Position numbers and translations under genes: made by a program
Notes under the pieces: generated by a model
What the model saw: the letters and a program-made list of their open reading frames with translations, nothing else
Told to the model about the DNA's origin: nothing
Databases searched by the model: none
DNA from: Thermoflavimicrobium daqui
Lineage (GTDB): Bacteria; Bacillota; Bacilli; Thermoactinomycetales; Thermoactinomycetaceae
Assembly (NCBI RefSeq): GCF_003313465.1
Contig: NZ_KZ845663.1
Span: forward strand, 357,911 to 421,910
Reading direction: 5' to 3'
DNA length: 64,000 nt
Shown here: piece by piece, positions 36,452-45,454 of the stretch
How the letters are laid out: each line of letters begins with the position of its first letter
Position numbering within the stretch: the first letter of the stretch is position 1

Positions 36452-37330
36452 TCATTCTATTTTATCTTTTTGTTTCTCTCTTTTTGTTTTTCGTAAGATA
36501 AATATAAAGCTCATGATCCATATGAGTAAGATCAAACTATAAAGTAAATACGAAGTAACTAAACTGATCTTCCAAGTTTTAATCAGAATATTCGCATTGG
36601 TCAAGAGGATAAATCCTCCTACAGTAACGCCCAAAAGATTAGCAGGGAAAATTCGCACAATCCAAGCTGCAATCGGTGCGGCTACAATTCCTCCTAACAT
36701 TAATGCGCCTACCCATAACCAATCGACTTGCTTCCAACCTAAAGAAATAAAAAACCCTAATGACGCCGAAAGTGCAATAGCAAACTCACTTGTATCGACA
36801 GATCCTACAACTTTACGTGGTTCTATATGTTGCCTACTCAATAACACAGGAGTACTAATAGGACCCCATCCTCCCCCGCCTGTCGCATCAAGAAATCCTG
36901 CGAAAAAACCTAATGGAATTAGAAAATTCGGTCTCTTATGCAAGTTATTCGTTAGTTTTTTTGGTCTAATCCATAAAAAGCGCAACAAAACATACACACC
37001 TAACCCAAACAAAAAAGTAGCAATAAATGGCTTTACCTGCTCGCCTGGAAGATGACTTAAGAAGCAAGCACCGATAAAAGCACCGATGGATCCAGGTATC
37101 GTCATTCGCCAAACCGTTTCTTTGTCCACATTACCAAAACGAATATGAGAAATACCTGAAACAGCAGTCGTTACCACTTCAGCTAGATGTACTGAAGCAG
37201 AAGCTACAGCGGGTGCTATACCAAATAGCAACAATAACGAGGTAGACGTGACGCCATAAGCCATTCCAAGAGAACCATCTACAAGCTGAGCAGCAAAGCC
37301 GATCAGAGATAAAATGATCAGTTTACGCAT
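36452..37330 (-). CDS. TauE/SafE (TSUP) family anion exporter
   Basis: 292 residues, about eight membrane segments. Family motifs GFAAQLVDGSLGMAYGV (first repeat) and GFLDATGGGGWGPISTPVLL (second repeat) are clear. TSUP proteins move sulfite, sulfonates or related organic anions across the membrane; B. subtilis YtnM is a similar protein. The start at 37330 is chosen for MRKLIILSLIGFAAQ with GAGGGAA upstream; an ATG at 37426 would add an implausible basic and aromatic extension. The substrate is not deducible. Confidence 0.85.
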   Translation of the reverse strand: MRKLIILSLIGFAAQLVDGSLGMAYGVTSTSLLLLFGIAPAVASASVHLAEVVTTAVSGISHIRFGNVDKETVWRMTIPGSIGAFIGACFLSHLPGEQVKPFIATFLFGLGVYVLLRFLWIRPKKLTNNLHKRPNFLIPLGFFAGFLDATGGGGWGPISTPVLLSRQHIEPRKVVGSVDTSEFAIALSASLGFFISLGWKQVDWLWVGALMLGGIVAAPIAAWIVRIFPANLLGVTVGGFILLTNANILIKTWKISLVTSYLLYSLILLIWIMSFIFILRKTKREKQKDKIE

Positions 37331-37381
37331 GCACTCACTTCCCTCTCTTGTCGCAAAACAAAATCTGACATATCCTATGCG

Positions 37382-37434
37382 GAAAACAAAAAAGCTGTAC
37401 TTGTTCTTTTTTACTCTTATGAACAATTACAGCT
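37382..37434 (-). terminator. terminator of the pst-phoU operon
   Basis: Stem AGCTGTA-x-TTGTTC / GAACAA-x-TACAGCT with a 14-base loop (37389-37434). It is followed on the minus strand by TTTTTTG, directly after phoU. Confidence 0.85.
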
Positions 37435-37447
37435 CCTGCCATCTGCT

Positions 37448-38101
37448 TTAGTTTAGGTCAATATATTTTCCTGTCTCGATATAGATTACACTTTCCGCAA
37501 TATTGGTAACGTGATCACCAATTCTCTCTAAATAGTGCGCGACAAAGCAGAGAAGAAAGTATGATTCTGGATAGTCCTCAACATGGATTGATATGGTAGT
37601 GTTTCTGATTATATTATAATTCATTTGATCGACTTGATCATCTAATTCCGCTATTTTTTTAGCTAGTTGTATATTTCCGGTAATATAACTATTAATCCCA
37701 TCATGTACCATACTTTGTGTCAGCCTAGCCATTTCGCGAATATCATGGTCGTTTCTAATAGGGGGTATTTTTTGATTACGCATTTGAATCGTAACTTCCG
37801 CGATATCTACAGCTAAATCTCCCATACGTTCCAAGTCTGAAACAATTTTTAGAGCTGCTACCAGCTTACGCATATTCTTTGCTACGGGTTGTTGTGTTGC
37901 GATCAATTTGGCAACATATTCATCGATTTTTTCTTCCAATTGATCAATCTCTTTATCATGATCAATCACTTCTTGAGCTAGAAATATCTCTTGATTCGCG
38001 AAAGAGCGAATGGACTTATCAAGCGCTATTTCTACTTTTTCACCCATTTTTAATAGGTATTGTTTTAGTTTTACCAATGATTCATCAAATGCGCGAGACA
38101 T
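37448..38101 (-). CDS. phoU: phosphate signalling regulator PhoU
   Basis: 217 residues, two three-helix bundles with the metal-binding E/D motifs typical of PhoU (MGDLAVDIAEVTIQMR near 98 and RIGDHVTNIAESVIYI near 195). It modulates Pst transport and PhoR signalling at the membrane face. Last gene of the pst operon, 13 bp after the second pstB. B. subtilis lacks phoU in its pst operon, so the arrangement here is closer to other Firmicutes. Confidence 0.95.
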   Translation of the reverse strand: MSRAFDESLVKLKQYLLKMGEKVEIALDKSIRSFANQEIFLAQEVIDHDKEIDQLEEKIDEYVAKLIATQQPVAKNMRKLVAALKIVSDLERMGDLAVDIAEVTIQMRNQKIPPIRNDHDIREMARLTQSMVHDGINSYITGNIQLAKKIAELDDQVDQMNYNIIRNTTISIHVEDYPESYFLLCFVAHYLERIGDHVTNIAESVIYIETGKYIDLN

Positions 38102-38114
38102 TTACGAGCCCCCT

Positions 38115-38876
38115 TTAACCAAACCGTCCACTAATATAATCTTCGGTACGTGAATCTTTAGGACTGGTAAATAATTGACTGGTCATACTATACTCAATAA
38201 TTTCCCCATTTAAGAAAAATGCAGTCATATCGGAAACTCTTGCTGCCTGTTGCATATTATGAGTTACAATCACAATGGTATAGTCATTCTTTAATTGGGT
38301 AATTAGATCTTCGAGACGCTCCGTCGAAATAGGATCTAAAGCGGATGCAGGTTCATCCATAAGAATGACGTCTGGTTGAATTGCCAGTACACGAGCAATA
38401 ACCAAGCGTTGCTGTTGTCCTCCAGAAAGCCCAAGAGCAGATGATTGCAAACGGTCTTTTACTTCATCCCATAAATTAGCTTGAACTAAGGTTCGCTCAA
38501 CAATCATATCCAATTCTTCCCGTTTTGTTATTCCATGAATGCGAGGGCCGTACGTAATATTATCATAAATCGAAAGCGGAAATGGATTGGGCTGTTGGAA
38601 TACCATCCCTACATTTTTCCTTAGCTGAACTAAATCTTGTTCTTCTCTGTAAACATTCTTCCCATCAATTTCGATGATTCCGGTGGTGCTTACTCCTGGA
38701 ATCATATCATTCATCCGATTGATACTACGTAAAAATGTTGATTTTCCACAGCCTGACGGGCCGATCAATGCTGTTACTTTTTTCTCTTCCAGATTAAGCC
38801 CAATATCTTTTAACGCTTGGTTATCTCCATAGAATAGATTAAAACTTTCTACCTTGATTTTATCCGACACCCTCAA
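38115..38876 (-). CDS. pstB: phosphate ABC transporter ATP-binding protein, copy 2
   Basis: 253 residues. Walker A GPSGCGKS (about 38-45), Q-loop FQQPNPFP, signature [16 protein letters not shown], Walker [15 protein letters not shown]-loop [13 protein letters not shown]. The start is uncertain between TTG 38876 and GTG 38870; GAAGGAG is four and ten bases upstream respectively. The second of two tandem pstB genes, about half identical to its neighbour, as in B. subtilis pstBA/pstBB. Confidence 0.95.
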   Translation of the reverse strand: MRVSDKIKVESFNLFYGDNQALKDIGLNLEEKKVTALIGPSGCGKSTFLRSINRMNDMIPGVSTTGIIEIDGKNVYREEQDLVQLRKNVGMVFQQPNPFPLSIYDNITYGPRIHGITKREELDMIVERTLVQANLWDEVKDRLQSSALGLSGGQQQRLVIARVLAIQPDVILMDEPASALDPISTERLEDLITQLKNDYTIVIVTHNMQQAARVSDMTAFFLNGEIIEYSMTSQLFTSPKDSRTEDYISGRFG

Positions 38877-38897
38877 ACCACTCCTTCGTTTGGCCTC

Positions 38898-39722
38898 TTA
38901 ACCAAATCGACCCATTAGATAGTCTTCTGTTTCTTTACGTTTTGGGCTGGTAAATAATTGGTCGGTTAAGCTCCATTCGATCAGATCACCCATGTAAAAG
39001 TACGCCGTATAGTCCGAAATACGGGCTGCTTGTTGCATATTGTGTGTAACAATTACAATTGTAAATTCCTTTTTTAACTCTTGGACCAACTCTTCTATTT
39101 TTGCTGTCGAAATAGGATCTAATGCAGAAGTTGGTTCATCCAGTAATAAAATTTTGGGACTCATAGCGATGGCGCGTGCGATACAAAGCCGTTGCTGTTG
39201 TCCCCCTGATAAGTCTAATGCCGAGTGATGAAGTCGATCGTTGACCTCATCCCAAAGCCCTACTTTTTTTAAGCTTTCTTCAACCATTTTCTCCTGCTCT
39301 TGTTTGGAAGCACCATAGAGACGTGGTGCTAAAGTGATGTTATTGAAAATAGATTTGGCAAAGGGATTCGGCTTTTGAAATACCATTCCAATATGGCGTC
39401 TTAGATTAATCGCATTAATAGCTAAATCGTTGACATTTACATCTTCTACAAGTATTTCTCCTGTTACACGTGCCCCGGGAATTGTATCATTCATTCGATT
39501 GATGCACCGTAAAACCGTTGATTTTCCACAACCTGAAGGCCCAATAAATGCGGTTACAGTTTGTTTATAAAATGGCAAACTAACATCTTTTACAGCATGT
39601 TTCTCTCCATAGAAGACATTTAAATCCTTAATTTCTAATTGAGCAGAACCTTCCGGATCCATACTTACCTTTTTCGTCCGTTTTTGAACTGTAATTGGTA
39701 ATGATTTAGACTTTACAGTCAT
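38898..39722 (-). CDS. pstB: phosphate ABC transporter ATP-binding protein, copy 1
   Basis: 274 residues, with a 28-residue basic N-terminal extension before LEIKDLNVFYGEKHAV. Walker [10 protein letters not shown]-loop FQKPNPFAKS, signature [16 protein letters not shown], Walker B ILLLDEPTSALDP. It energises the PstCA channel. It lies 18 bp after pstA and 21 bp before the second pstB. Confidence 0.96.
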   Translation of the reverse strand: MTVKSKSLPITVQKRTKKVSMDPEGSAQLEIKDLNVFYGEKHAVKDVSLPFYKQTVTAFIGPSGCGKSTVLRCINRMNDTIPGARVTGEILVEDVNVNDLAINAINLRRHIGMVFQKPNPFAKSIFNNITLAPRLYGASKQEQEKMVEESLKKVGLWDEVNDRLHHSALDLSGGQQQRLCIARAIAMSPKILLLDEPTSALDPISTAKIEELVQELKKEFTIVIVTHNMQQAARISDYTAYFYMGDLIEWSLTDQLFTSPKRKETEDYLMGRFG

Positions 39723-39740
39723 AAAGCCAACACTCCCTTA

Positions 39741-40637
39741 TTAAGACTTTGAACCTGAAGTTAACCGAGCATGTATAAAGTGCCCTAACCAACGTGCAAA
39801 CAGGTTAAAGATCAACACCGCAATTACCAATAACGCAGAGGCACCACTGGCAACTTCCTTCGCATCTGCAACAATACTTTCGGCATTCACTTTCCAAATA
39901 TGGACGGCAAGTGTTGAAGCAGGTCGAAATGGATTTAATGGAGAAGTTGGCGAACTGGGATCCCAATCTGTAAAGTCGAGCATAGGAGAAGTCATTCCAG
40001 CTGTGAACATTAAAGCAGCTGCTTCGCCAAAAACACGTCCTGCCGCTAAGATCGTTCCTGTCACAATACCCGGCAAAGCAGCTGGCAATAGTACACGTAA
40101 AATCGTTTGCCAATGTGTAATCCCCAGAGCGAGAGATGCTTCTTTTTGCTCTCTAGGTACAGCTGTTAATGCTTGTTCAACTACTCGTACCATGAGTGGT
40201 AAATTAAATACGGTTAAAGTAAGTGCTCCTGCCAACAAAGAAAATCCCCATCCGGTATATTGAACAAAAATTAATAAACCAAATAAACCAACTACAATGG
40301 ATGGAAGAGAGGAAAGTACTTCAATACTTACTCGAAGCATTTTGGTAAGCCGACCTGGCTTAGCATATTCGGCCATATAAATTCCGCCACCTAATCCAAG
40401 CGGAATCGTAATCAGCATCGTTAAAATTAATAAATAGAAAGAATTAAATAACTGAGGACCAACTCCTCCACCACCTGTCAACAATGAACCTGGAGCTTCC
40501 GTTAAAAACTCCCAATCGATCACCTTAATTCCACGATACAAAATAAAGCCAATTAGTCCGATTAAAATCCCTAGAATTAAAAAGGTGATCAGATAAAACA
40601 TCCCTGTAGCAATCCGATCTTTTATCTTCGCATTCAT
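39741..40637 (-). CDS. pstA: phosphate ABC transporter permease PstA
   Basis: 298 residues, six membrane segments. The EAA-type loop is around EASLALGITHWQTILRVLLPAALPGIVTG (about 165-190). The large periplasmic loop near 225-245 is typical of PstA. Its ATG shares one base with the pstC stop (TGATG). Confidence 0.95.
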   Translation of the reverse strand: MNAKIKDRIATGMFYLITFLILGILIGLIGFILYRGIKVIDWEFLTEAPGSLLTGGGGVGPQLFNSFYLLILTMLITIPLGLGGGIYMAEYAKPGRLTKMLRVSIEVLSSLPSIVVGLFGLLIFVQYTGWGFSLLAGALTLTVFNLPLMVRVVEQALTAVPREQKEASLALGITHWQTILRVLLPAALPGIVTGTILAAGRVFGEAAALMFTAGMTSPMLDFTDWDPSSPTSPLNPFRPASTLAVHIWKVNAESIVADAKEVASGASALLVIAVLIFNLFARWLGHFIHARLTSGSKS

Positions 40638-41575
40638 CAGCTCTGCTCTCTCCTTTTAGTAATCCAACGAATCAAAACGACAAATAATAAAGTCATTAAG
40701 AGGAGAATAAGTGCCATCGACCACAAAATACTATTATACGTAGAGCCTTGAACTGTGTTTCCCATATTTAAGGTAATGATACTGGTCAATGTACTAATCG
40801 GAGTTAGCAGGTTAAACGGTAGGTTGGGAGAGTTACCAATGACCATTTGTACTGCTAGTGCTTCCCCAAAGGCACGAGCCATTCCCAAAACAACACCAGT
40901 CATTAAGCCAGGCAATGAAGTACGTAGTAACAATCGGGAAATCGTTTGCCAGCGGGTGGCTCCTAATGCATAAGAACCTTCGCGTAAATGGCGTGGAATG
41001 GATTGAAGTGTATCAACACTAATACTTACAATCGTCGGTAAAATCATAATGGATAGTACAATAACTCCAGCTAAAAGACCAAATCCTAAACCTCCAAATT
41101 GCTCACGAATAAAAGGAACAACAACAGTAAGGCCTACAAAACCATAGACAACCGATGGAATTCCGACTAAGATCTCCGTTGCTGGTTGGAGAATTTTCCT
41201 TCCCCACTTCGGAGCAATCTCAGTCATAAAAATAGCTGCACCAATTCCTAGTGGAGCACTAACAATCGCTGCACACACACTTACAATTAAAGAACCTAAA
41301 ATAAACGACAGAGCTCCATAAGAATTTTCACCAGGATTCCATTTTGTAGAAAAAAATTCAGCAAAACTAACCTCTCCACTAATAAAAGGAGCCGCACCTT
41401 TGGAAGTAATAAAAATAAGCAAGGAAAAGAGAATGAGAAGTAAAACCCAACTACTTACATACGTAAGAACTCTTCCTCTTCTTTCTGCTTGTAAAATTTT
41501 AGGAAGCGGCTTTTTTAAGTCTTCCGATAACGGTCTCTTTTGCTCAGCCACTTGATTGGTTACCAGCTGCTCCAC
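40637..41575 (-). CDS. pstC: phosphate ABC transporter permease PstC
   Basis: 312 residues, six membrane segments with a long cytoplasmic N-terminus (1-35). Signatures GIPSVVYGFVGL and the EAA loop GSYALGATRWQTISRLLLRTSLPG (about 205-228). The start is GTG at 41573-41575 with AGAGGTGAT six bases upstream. It pairs with PstA to form the channel. Confidence 0.95.
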   Translation of the reverse strand: MEQLVTNQVAEQKRPLSEDLKKPLPKILQAERRGRVLTYVSSWVLLLILFSLLIFITSKGAAPFISGEVSFAEFFSTKWNPGENSYGALSFILGSLIVSVCAAIVSAPLGIGAAIFMTEIAPKWGRKILQPATEILVGIPSVVYGFVGLTVVVPFIREQFGGLGFGLLAGVIVLSIMILPTIVSISVDTLQSIPRHLREGSYALGATRWQTISRLLLRTSLPGLMTGVVLGMARAFGEALAVQMVIGNSPNLPFNLLTPISTLTSIITLNMGNTVQGSTYNSILWSMALILLLMTLLFVVLIRWITKRREQS

Positions 41576-41597
41576 GCATTAATCACCTCTCAATTAA

Positions 41598-41621
41598 GAT
41601 GGGGACGAATATGTCCCCATC
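41598..41621 (-). terminator. intergenic hairpin between pstS and pstC
   Basis: 9-bp stem GATGGGGAC/GTCCCCATC with a 6-base loop, followed by only TTAATT on the minus strand. It is probably a partial terminator or RNA-stabilising hairpin that raises PstS over PstC. Confidence 0.6.
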
Positions 41622-41624
41622 CAT

Positions 41625-42530
41625 TTATTTCTTAGTGATATTTCCTTTAGCATCGCGTTCTACTTTCATATTGGTTACGGGAATATATCCTAATTTCGTA
41701 ACTAGTCCTTGTTGTGTCTCAGGAGCAGTTATAAACTTAATAAATGCTTCTTCTAATTCTTTGTTTTTACCGTTTTTATTGGTATACATGTGCTGATAAG
41801 CCCATATTTTCCATTTATTGTCATAAACGTTTTCGTTTTTCGGTTCAACACCATCTAATTTAAGAGCTATAACCGATTTATCAAAGTAGGAGAAAGCTAG
41901 ATAGCCAATTGCCCCAGGAGTTTCAGCGACAATTTTACGCACTGTACCTGATGACTCTTCTTCCAATCCACCTTGACCACGAAACTCTTTGTTTCCTTTA
42001 AGTGCCCACTGGGCAAAAGTAGCTCGGGTACCCGAACTTTCCGGGCGGTTAACGAGAACGATTTTTTGATCCTTCCCACCAACCTCTTTCCAATTTTTCA
42101 CTTTCCCTGTGAAGATATCAATTAATTGTTGTTGCGTTAAATTATCTATACCTACTTGTGGATGGGCTACCGGAGCCATCCCTACTACAAATACTTTATG
42201 ATCAACCACTTTTTGTGGATCAATTTTTTCTTTCTCTTCTGCGAAAACATCGGAATTTCCAATATCCGCAGTATCATTCATCGCAGAGGTAAGACCTTGA
42301 CCACTTCCGCCACCTTGTACGGTGACTTGTACACCTGGATTTTTGCTCATGAACTCCTTAGAAGCTTCTTCAACGACAGGCTGCATTGCACTTGATCCTA
42401 CAGCAGTCAGAGTGCCGGATAGCTTATTCTCTCCGCCACTTTGGTTTTTTGTTGATGCCGATCCACATCCTACCAATGCAGTAAATGCTAGAGCGACGAC
42501 ACCACCCAATAGCATGCCTTTTTTGAACAT
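41625..42530 (-). CDS. pstS: phosphate-binding lipoprotein PstS
   Basis: 301 residues. Lipoprotein signal MFKKGMLLGGVVALAFTALVGC with the lipobox Cys near residue 22. Phosphate-binding features: AVGSSAMQP, GGGSGQGLTSAMN and RPESSGTRATFAQWAL. It captures phosphate outside the membrane for PstCAB. Start ATG 42530 preferred; TTG three bases earlier is closer to the AGGGGG site and possible. In the 170-base region before it, TTTACA-type PhoP half-sites may exist but are not clear enough to mark. Confidence 0.95.
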   Translation of the reverse strand: MFKKGMLLGGVVALAFTALVGCGSASTKNQSGGENKLSGTLTAVGSSAMQPVVEEASKEFMSKNPGVQVTVQGGGSGQGLTSAMNDTADIGNSDVFAEEKEKIDPQKVVDHKVFVVGMAPVAHPQVGIDNLTQQQLIDIFTGKVKNWKEVGGKDQKIVLVNRPESSGTRATFAQWALKGNKEFRGQGGLEEESSGTVRKIVAETPGAIGYLAFSYFDKSVIALKLDGVEPKNENVYDNKWKIWAYQHMYTNKNGKNKELEEAFIKFITAPETQQGLVTKLGYIPVTNMKVERDAKGNITKK

Positions 42531-42655
42531 CAAAGTATGAACCCCCTAGTATAAAAAGTATCTATGATTTCCTCAACACTTTGTACTATAAAGCTTTTTT
42601 TTTGCTTCTAAATGAATATATTGTAAAGAAATCATTAAGCTTTTCAGACCACTAG

Positions 42656-42690
42656 AAAAGGCCTTAAGGAGTCACTTACTCCTAAGGCCT
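42656..42690 (-). terminator. terminator of phoPR
   Basis: Stem AGGCCTTAGGAGT/ACTCCTTAAGGCCT (one bulge) followed by TTTTC on the minus strand, directly after phoR. Confidence 0.82.
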
Positions 42691-42704
42691 CTATCATTCA
42701 CGGT

Positions 42705-44489
42705 TTACTTTGTAACTTCAGAAGTCAAATTCGACTGATGTGGAAACGTCAATGTAAAGTTCGTTCCCTTTCCAACTTCGCTATCCACCTGAATCTTTCC
42801 GTCATGAATCTCTACTAAATGTTTCACAATAGCTAACCCTAAACCTGTGCCCCCCGAAGCACGAGCACGCGCTTTATCTACACGGTAAAAACGCTCAAAA
42901 ATACGTGGGAGGTCTTCTTTGGGAATTCCGATTCCAGTATCTTTAATTTGTAATTTCCATTCCTCTTTTCGATCCACTGCCATTAATGAAATTTTCCCAC
43001 CTACACCCGTATAATTAATCGCATTGGTCAATAAATTAATCAAGATCTGCTGAAAGCTATCTGGATCTACCTGAACTTGAAAGTCAGATGAAATTTGAAT
43101 AGTTAATTCCATCTCCTTGTTCCGAATTTGATCTTCTAGTGTTTTAACCACAGAATGAACGAGCGATTGGATTGACACACTCTTCTTTATGATATTTACC
43201 CGTTTGGATTCAATTCGCGATAAATCAAGTAAGTCACTAATCAGCCGCTGTAGACGAATACTCTCATCTAAAATAATCTGTAAAAACTCACGACATATTT
43301 CTGGATCTTGATGTGCTCCATCTAAAAGAGTTTCAGAAAATCCGCGAATCGAGGTAATAGGGGTTTTTAATTCATGAGATACATTCGCTACAAAATCTTT
43401 CCTTAATTGTTCAAGCCGACGAATCGCTGTTAGGTCATGGAATACGATTACTACCCCACATCCACTTGTCTCCATCCACATTGGTGTAAAGCTAGCGTCT
43501 AAAATACGTTCTTCAGGATAGTAAATATGGAGTTCTTGACGCAGTTTGATTCCTTTTTCGGCTACTTCGTTAATATAAGAAGAAAGATCATAAGATGATA
43601 AAACTTCTTTATATAAGGAGCCGATTAAATCAGATGCAGGTAGGCCAAACATTTGTTCAAAAGCTCGATTGGCTAAGTTGATTTTTCCTTCTGCGTTAAT
43701 CATAAGAAGTCCACTTTCCATGGATTCAATCACACTTAGCAATCTTCGTTTATTTTTTCGAACTCTTTCCATCTGTCTTTGCAAACTATATGCCATACGA
43801 TTGATTGCTTGTCCTAAACGAATAACTTCACTACTTCCTTCTGCTCGCACTCGATTATGCCAGCCTTTTTTAGCAATATCTACAGCAACCTGTGTCATTT
43901 CTTCTAAAGGCTTCGAAACACTTTTGGCGATCCTAGAGCTAGCAAAACCAGCTAAAGCAAAAGAAATGATCAACCCACCTATTAATGAAATCCATACTTC
44001 ATGCATCGAGCGATTAACATCATCCAGATCAATCGCTAATTGAACAACTCCTACCACTTTTTTGTCTCGGACCACAGAGTGAGCCACATATATGTCATCA
44101 TCTCGGCGTTCAAATGTACTTTCCTTATTTTGCAAAGCTGCCTTTACTTCTGTATAATTCTTCGAATTAGCTTTTCCAGTCTTTCCTTTGGGAATATCTT
44201 CTTCACCTGAATCACCGAGTACATGTCCATTGGCATCAATAAAGGTAACACGCGCAGTTAATATCTTCCGATACCGTTCGGATTGCGTTTGAAACTTTTT
44301 AGGATGGAGTTTATACTCTTGCCAAGGGATCATTTCGGCTATTAATTTTGCTTCTTTAACTAAACGCCCCGTTAGGGAATCAACATAAGAAGATTTTAGT
44401 AATATAGCTACATAAATTCCCGTTCCCACCACTGAACTACCAATCAGCAGCCAGCACATGGAAATAATCTTCGAACGTAGTGATTTCAT
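42705..44489 (-). CDS. phoR: phosphate sensor histidine kinase PhoR
   Basis: 594 residues. TM1 at about 10-28, extracytoplasmic sensor to about 155, TM2 at about 160-180, HAMP at about 181-235, PAS at about 247-345 (NRAFEQMFGLP). HisKA carries the phospho-acceptor His in NVSHELKTPITSIRGF (about 375). HATPase_c has N box NLLTNAINYT, DTGIGIPKEDLP and GTGLGLAIV. The length and HAMP-PAS layout match Bacillus PhoR. It overlaps phoP by 4 bp. Confidence 0.94.
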   Translation of the reverse strand: MKSLRSKIISMCWLLIGSSVVGTGIYVAILLKSSYVDSLTGRLVKEAKLIAEMIPWQEYKLHPKKFQTQSERYRKILTARVTFIDANGHVLGDSGEEDIPKGKTGKANSKNYTEVKAALQNKESTFERRDDDIYVAHSVVRDKKVVGVVQLAIDLDDVNRSMHEVWISLIGGLIISFALAGFASSRIAKSVSKPLEEMTQVAVDIAKKGWHNRVRAEGSSEVIRLGQAINRMAYSLQRQMERVRKNKRRLLSVIESMESGLLMINAEGKINLANRAFEQMFGLPASDLIGSLYKEVLSSYDLSSYINEVAEKGIKLRQELHIYYPEERILDASFTPMWMETSGCGVVIVFHDLTAIRRLEQLRKDFVANVSHELKTPITSIRGFSETLLDGAHQDPEICREFLQIILDESIRLQRLISDLLDLSRIESKRVNIIKKSVSIQSLVHSVVKTLEDQIRNKEMELTIQISSDFQVQVDPDSFQQILINLLTNAINYTGVGGKISLMAVDRKEEWKLQIKDTGIGIPKEDLPRIFERFYRVDKARARASGGTGLGLAIVKHLVEIHDGKIQVDSEVGKGTNFTLTFPHQSNLTSEVTK

Positions 44490-45199
44490 CGATCCTTCCG
44501 ACCTTCAAGCTTATACCCAATACCTCGAACCGTTTTTATATAAGCAGGATTACGCGAGTCGTCTTCGATTTTATCTCGCAAATGGCTCACATGAACATCT
44601 ACAATCCGTGAATCACCTATATAATCATAGTTCCAAACAGCATTTAATAATTGATCGCGCGAAAGCACTTTCCCACGATGATTGACCATATAAAGAAGCA
44701 GTTCAAACTCTTTTGGGGTTAAGTCAATCGCTGATCCTTGTTTGGTCACTTCATATCCTTCTGCATCAATAAGCAAATCACCCACACGAATTTCTTTGCG
44801 TGATTCGATGGTGTGATCACTTTCTTTGATAGCTTCTAGCCGACGTAAAATAGCTTTCACTCTTGCTGTTAGCTCTCGTGGACTAAACGGCTTTGTCAAA
44901 TAATCATCGGCCCCTAGCTCTAAACCAAGTACTTTATCAAATTCATCCGATTTTGCTGTAAGCATTAAAATTGGAATATGTTTCTGCTTACGTCGAATGC
45001 GACGACAAACCTCTAACCCCTCAACTTTCGGTAACATCAAATCTAAAATAATAAGATCTGGAGCATGACTTTCCACCATATTCAAAGCCATTTGTCCATC
45101 TAATGCAACATCGATTAAAAATCCTTCTTTTTCCAGGTTAAATTGAACGAGTTTGACAATTGCTGGTTCATCATCTACAACTAATATCCTCTTAGCCAT
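44486..45199 (-). CDS. phoP: phosphate response regulator PhoP
   Basis: 237 residues, OmpR/PhoB class. Receiver domain at 1-120 with DDEPA, phospho-Asp in LIILDLMLPKVEG (about 54) and KPFSPREL. The winged-helix DNA-binding domain at about 140-235 has LTPKEFELLLYMV and SRIVDVHVSHLRDKIE. It activates the pst genes that follow phoR here under phosphate starvation. The position upstream of a citZ-icd-mdh group matches B. subtilis. Confidence 0.95.
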   Translation of the reverse strand: MAKRILVVDDEPAIVKLVQFNLEKEGFLIDVALDGQMALNMVESHAPDLIILDLMLPKVEGLEVCRRIRRKQKHIPILMLTAKSDEFDKVLGLELGADDYLTKPFSPRELTARVKAILRRLEAIKESDHTIESRKEIRVGDLLIDAEGYEVTKQGSAIDLTPKEFELLLYMVNHRGKVLSRDQLLNAVWNYDYIGDSRIVDVHVSHLRDKIEDDSRNPAYIKTVRGIGYKLEGRKDR

Positions 45200-45454
45200 G
45201 GTAGTAACCTCACTTTAAATTCAATCTTATTCCTGCACTGACACTTTTGGATTGTGACACCTATCTTTCGGCATTCGAGTATTTATCCTATCTCTTTTGT
45301 TTCAATTCTATGGAAATGGCTTCTTCAATAACTCCGAGTAAAGTGAGCTCTGAGAAGCTATTCATTTAAAATCGATGTTGAGGAAAACACTTACTTTTTG
45401 TTTAGGGGATCACTTAAATCATATCATATTGGAAATTATGTGCGTATAAAAGCT

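Noticed and set aside
42540-42650. PhoP boxes upstream of pstS
   Set aside because: One TTTACA is visible but I could not find the expected series of direct repeats.
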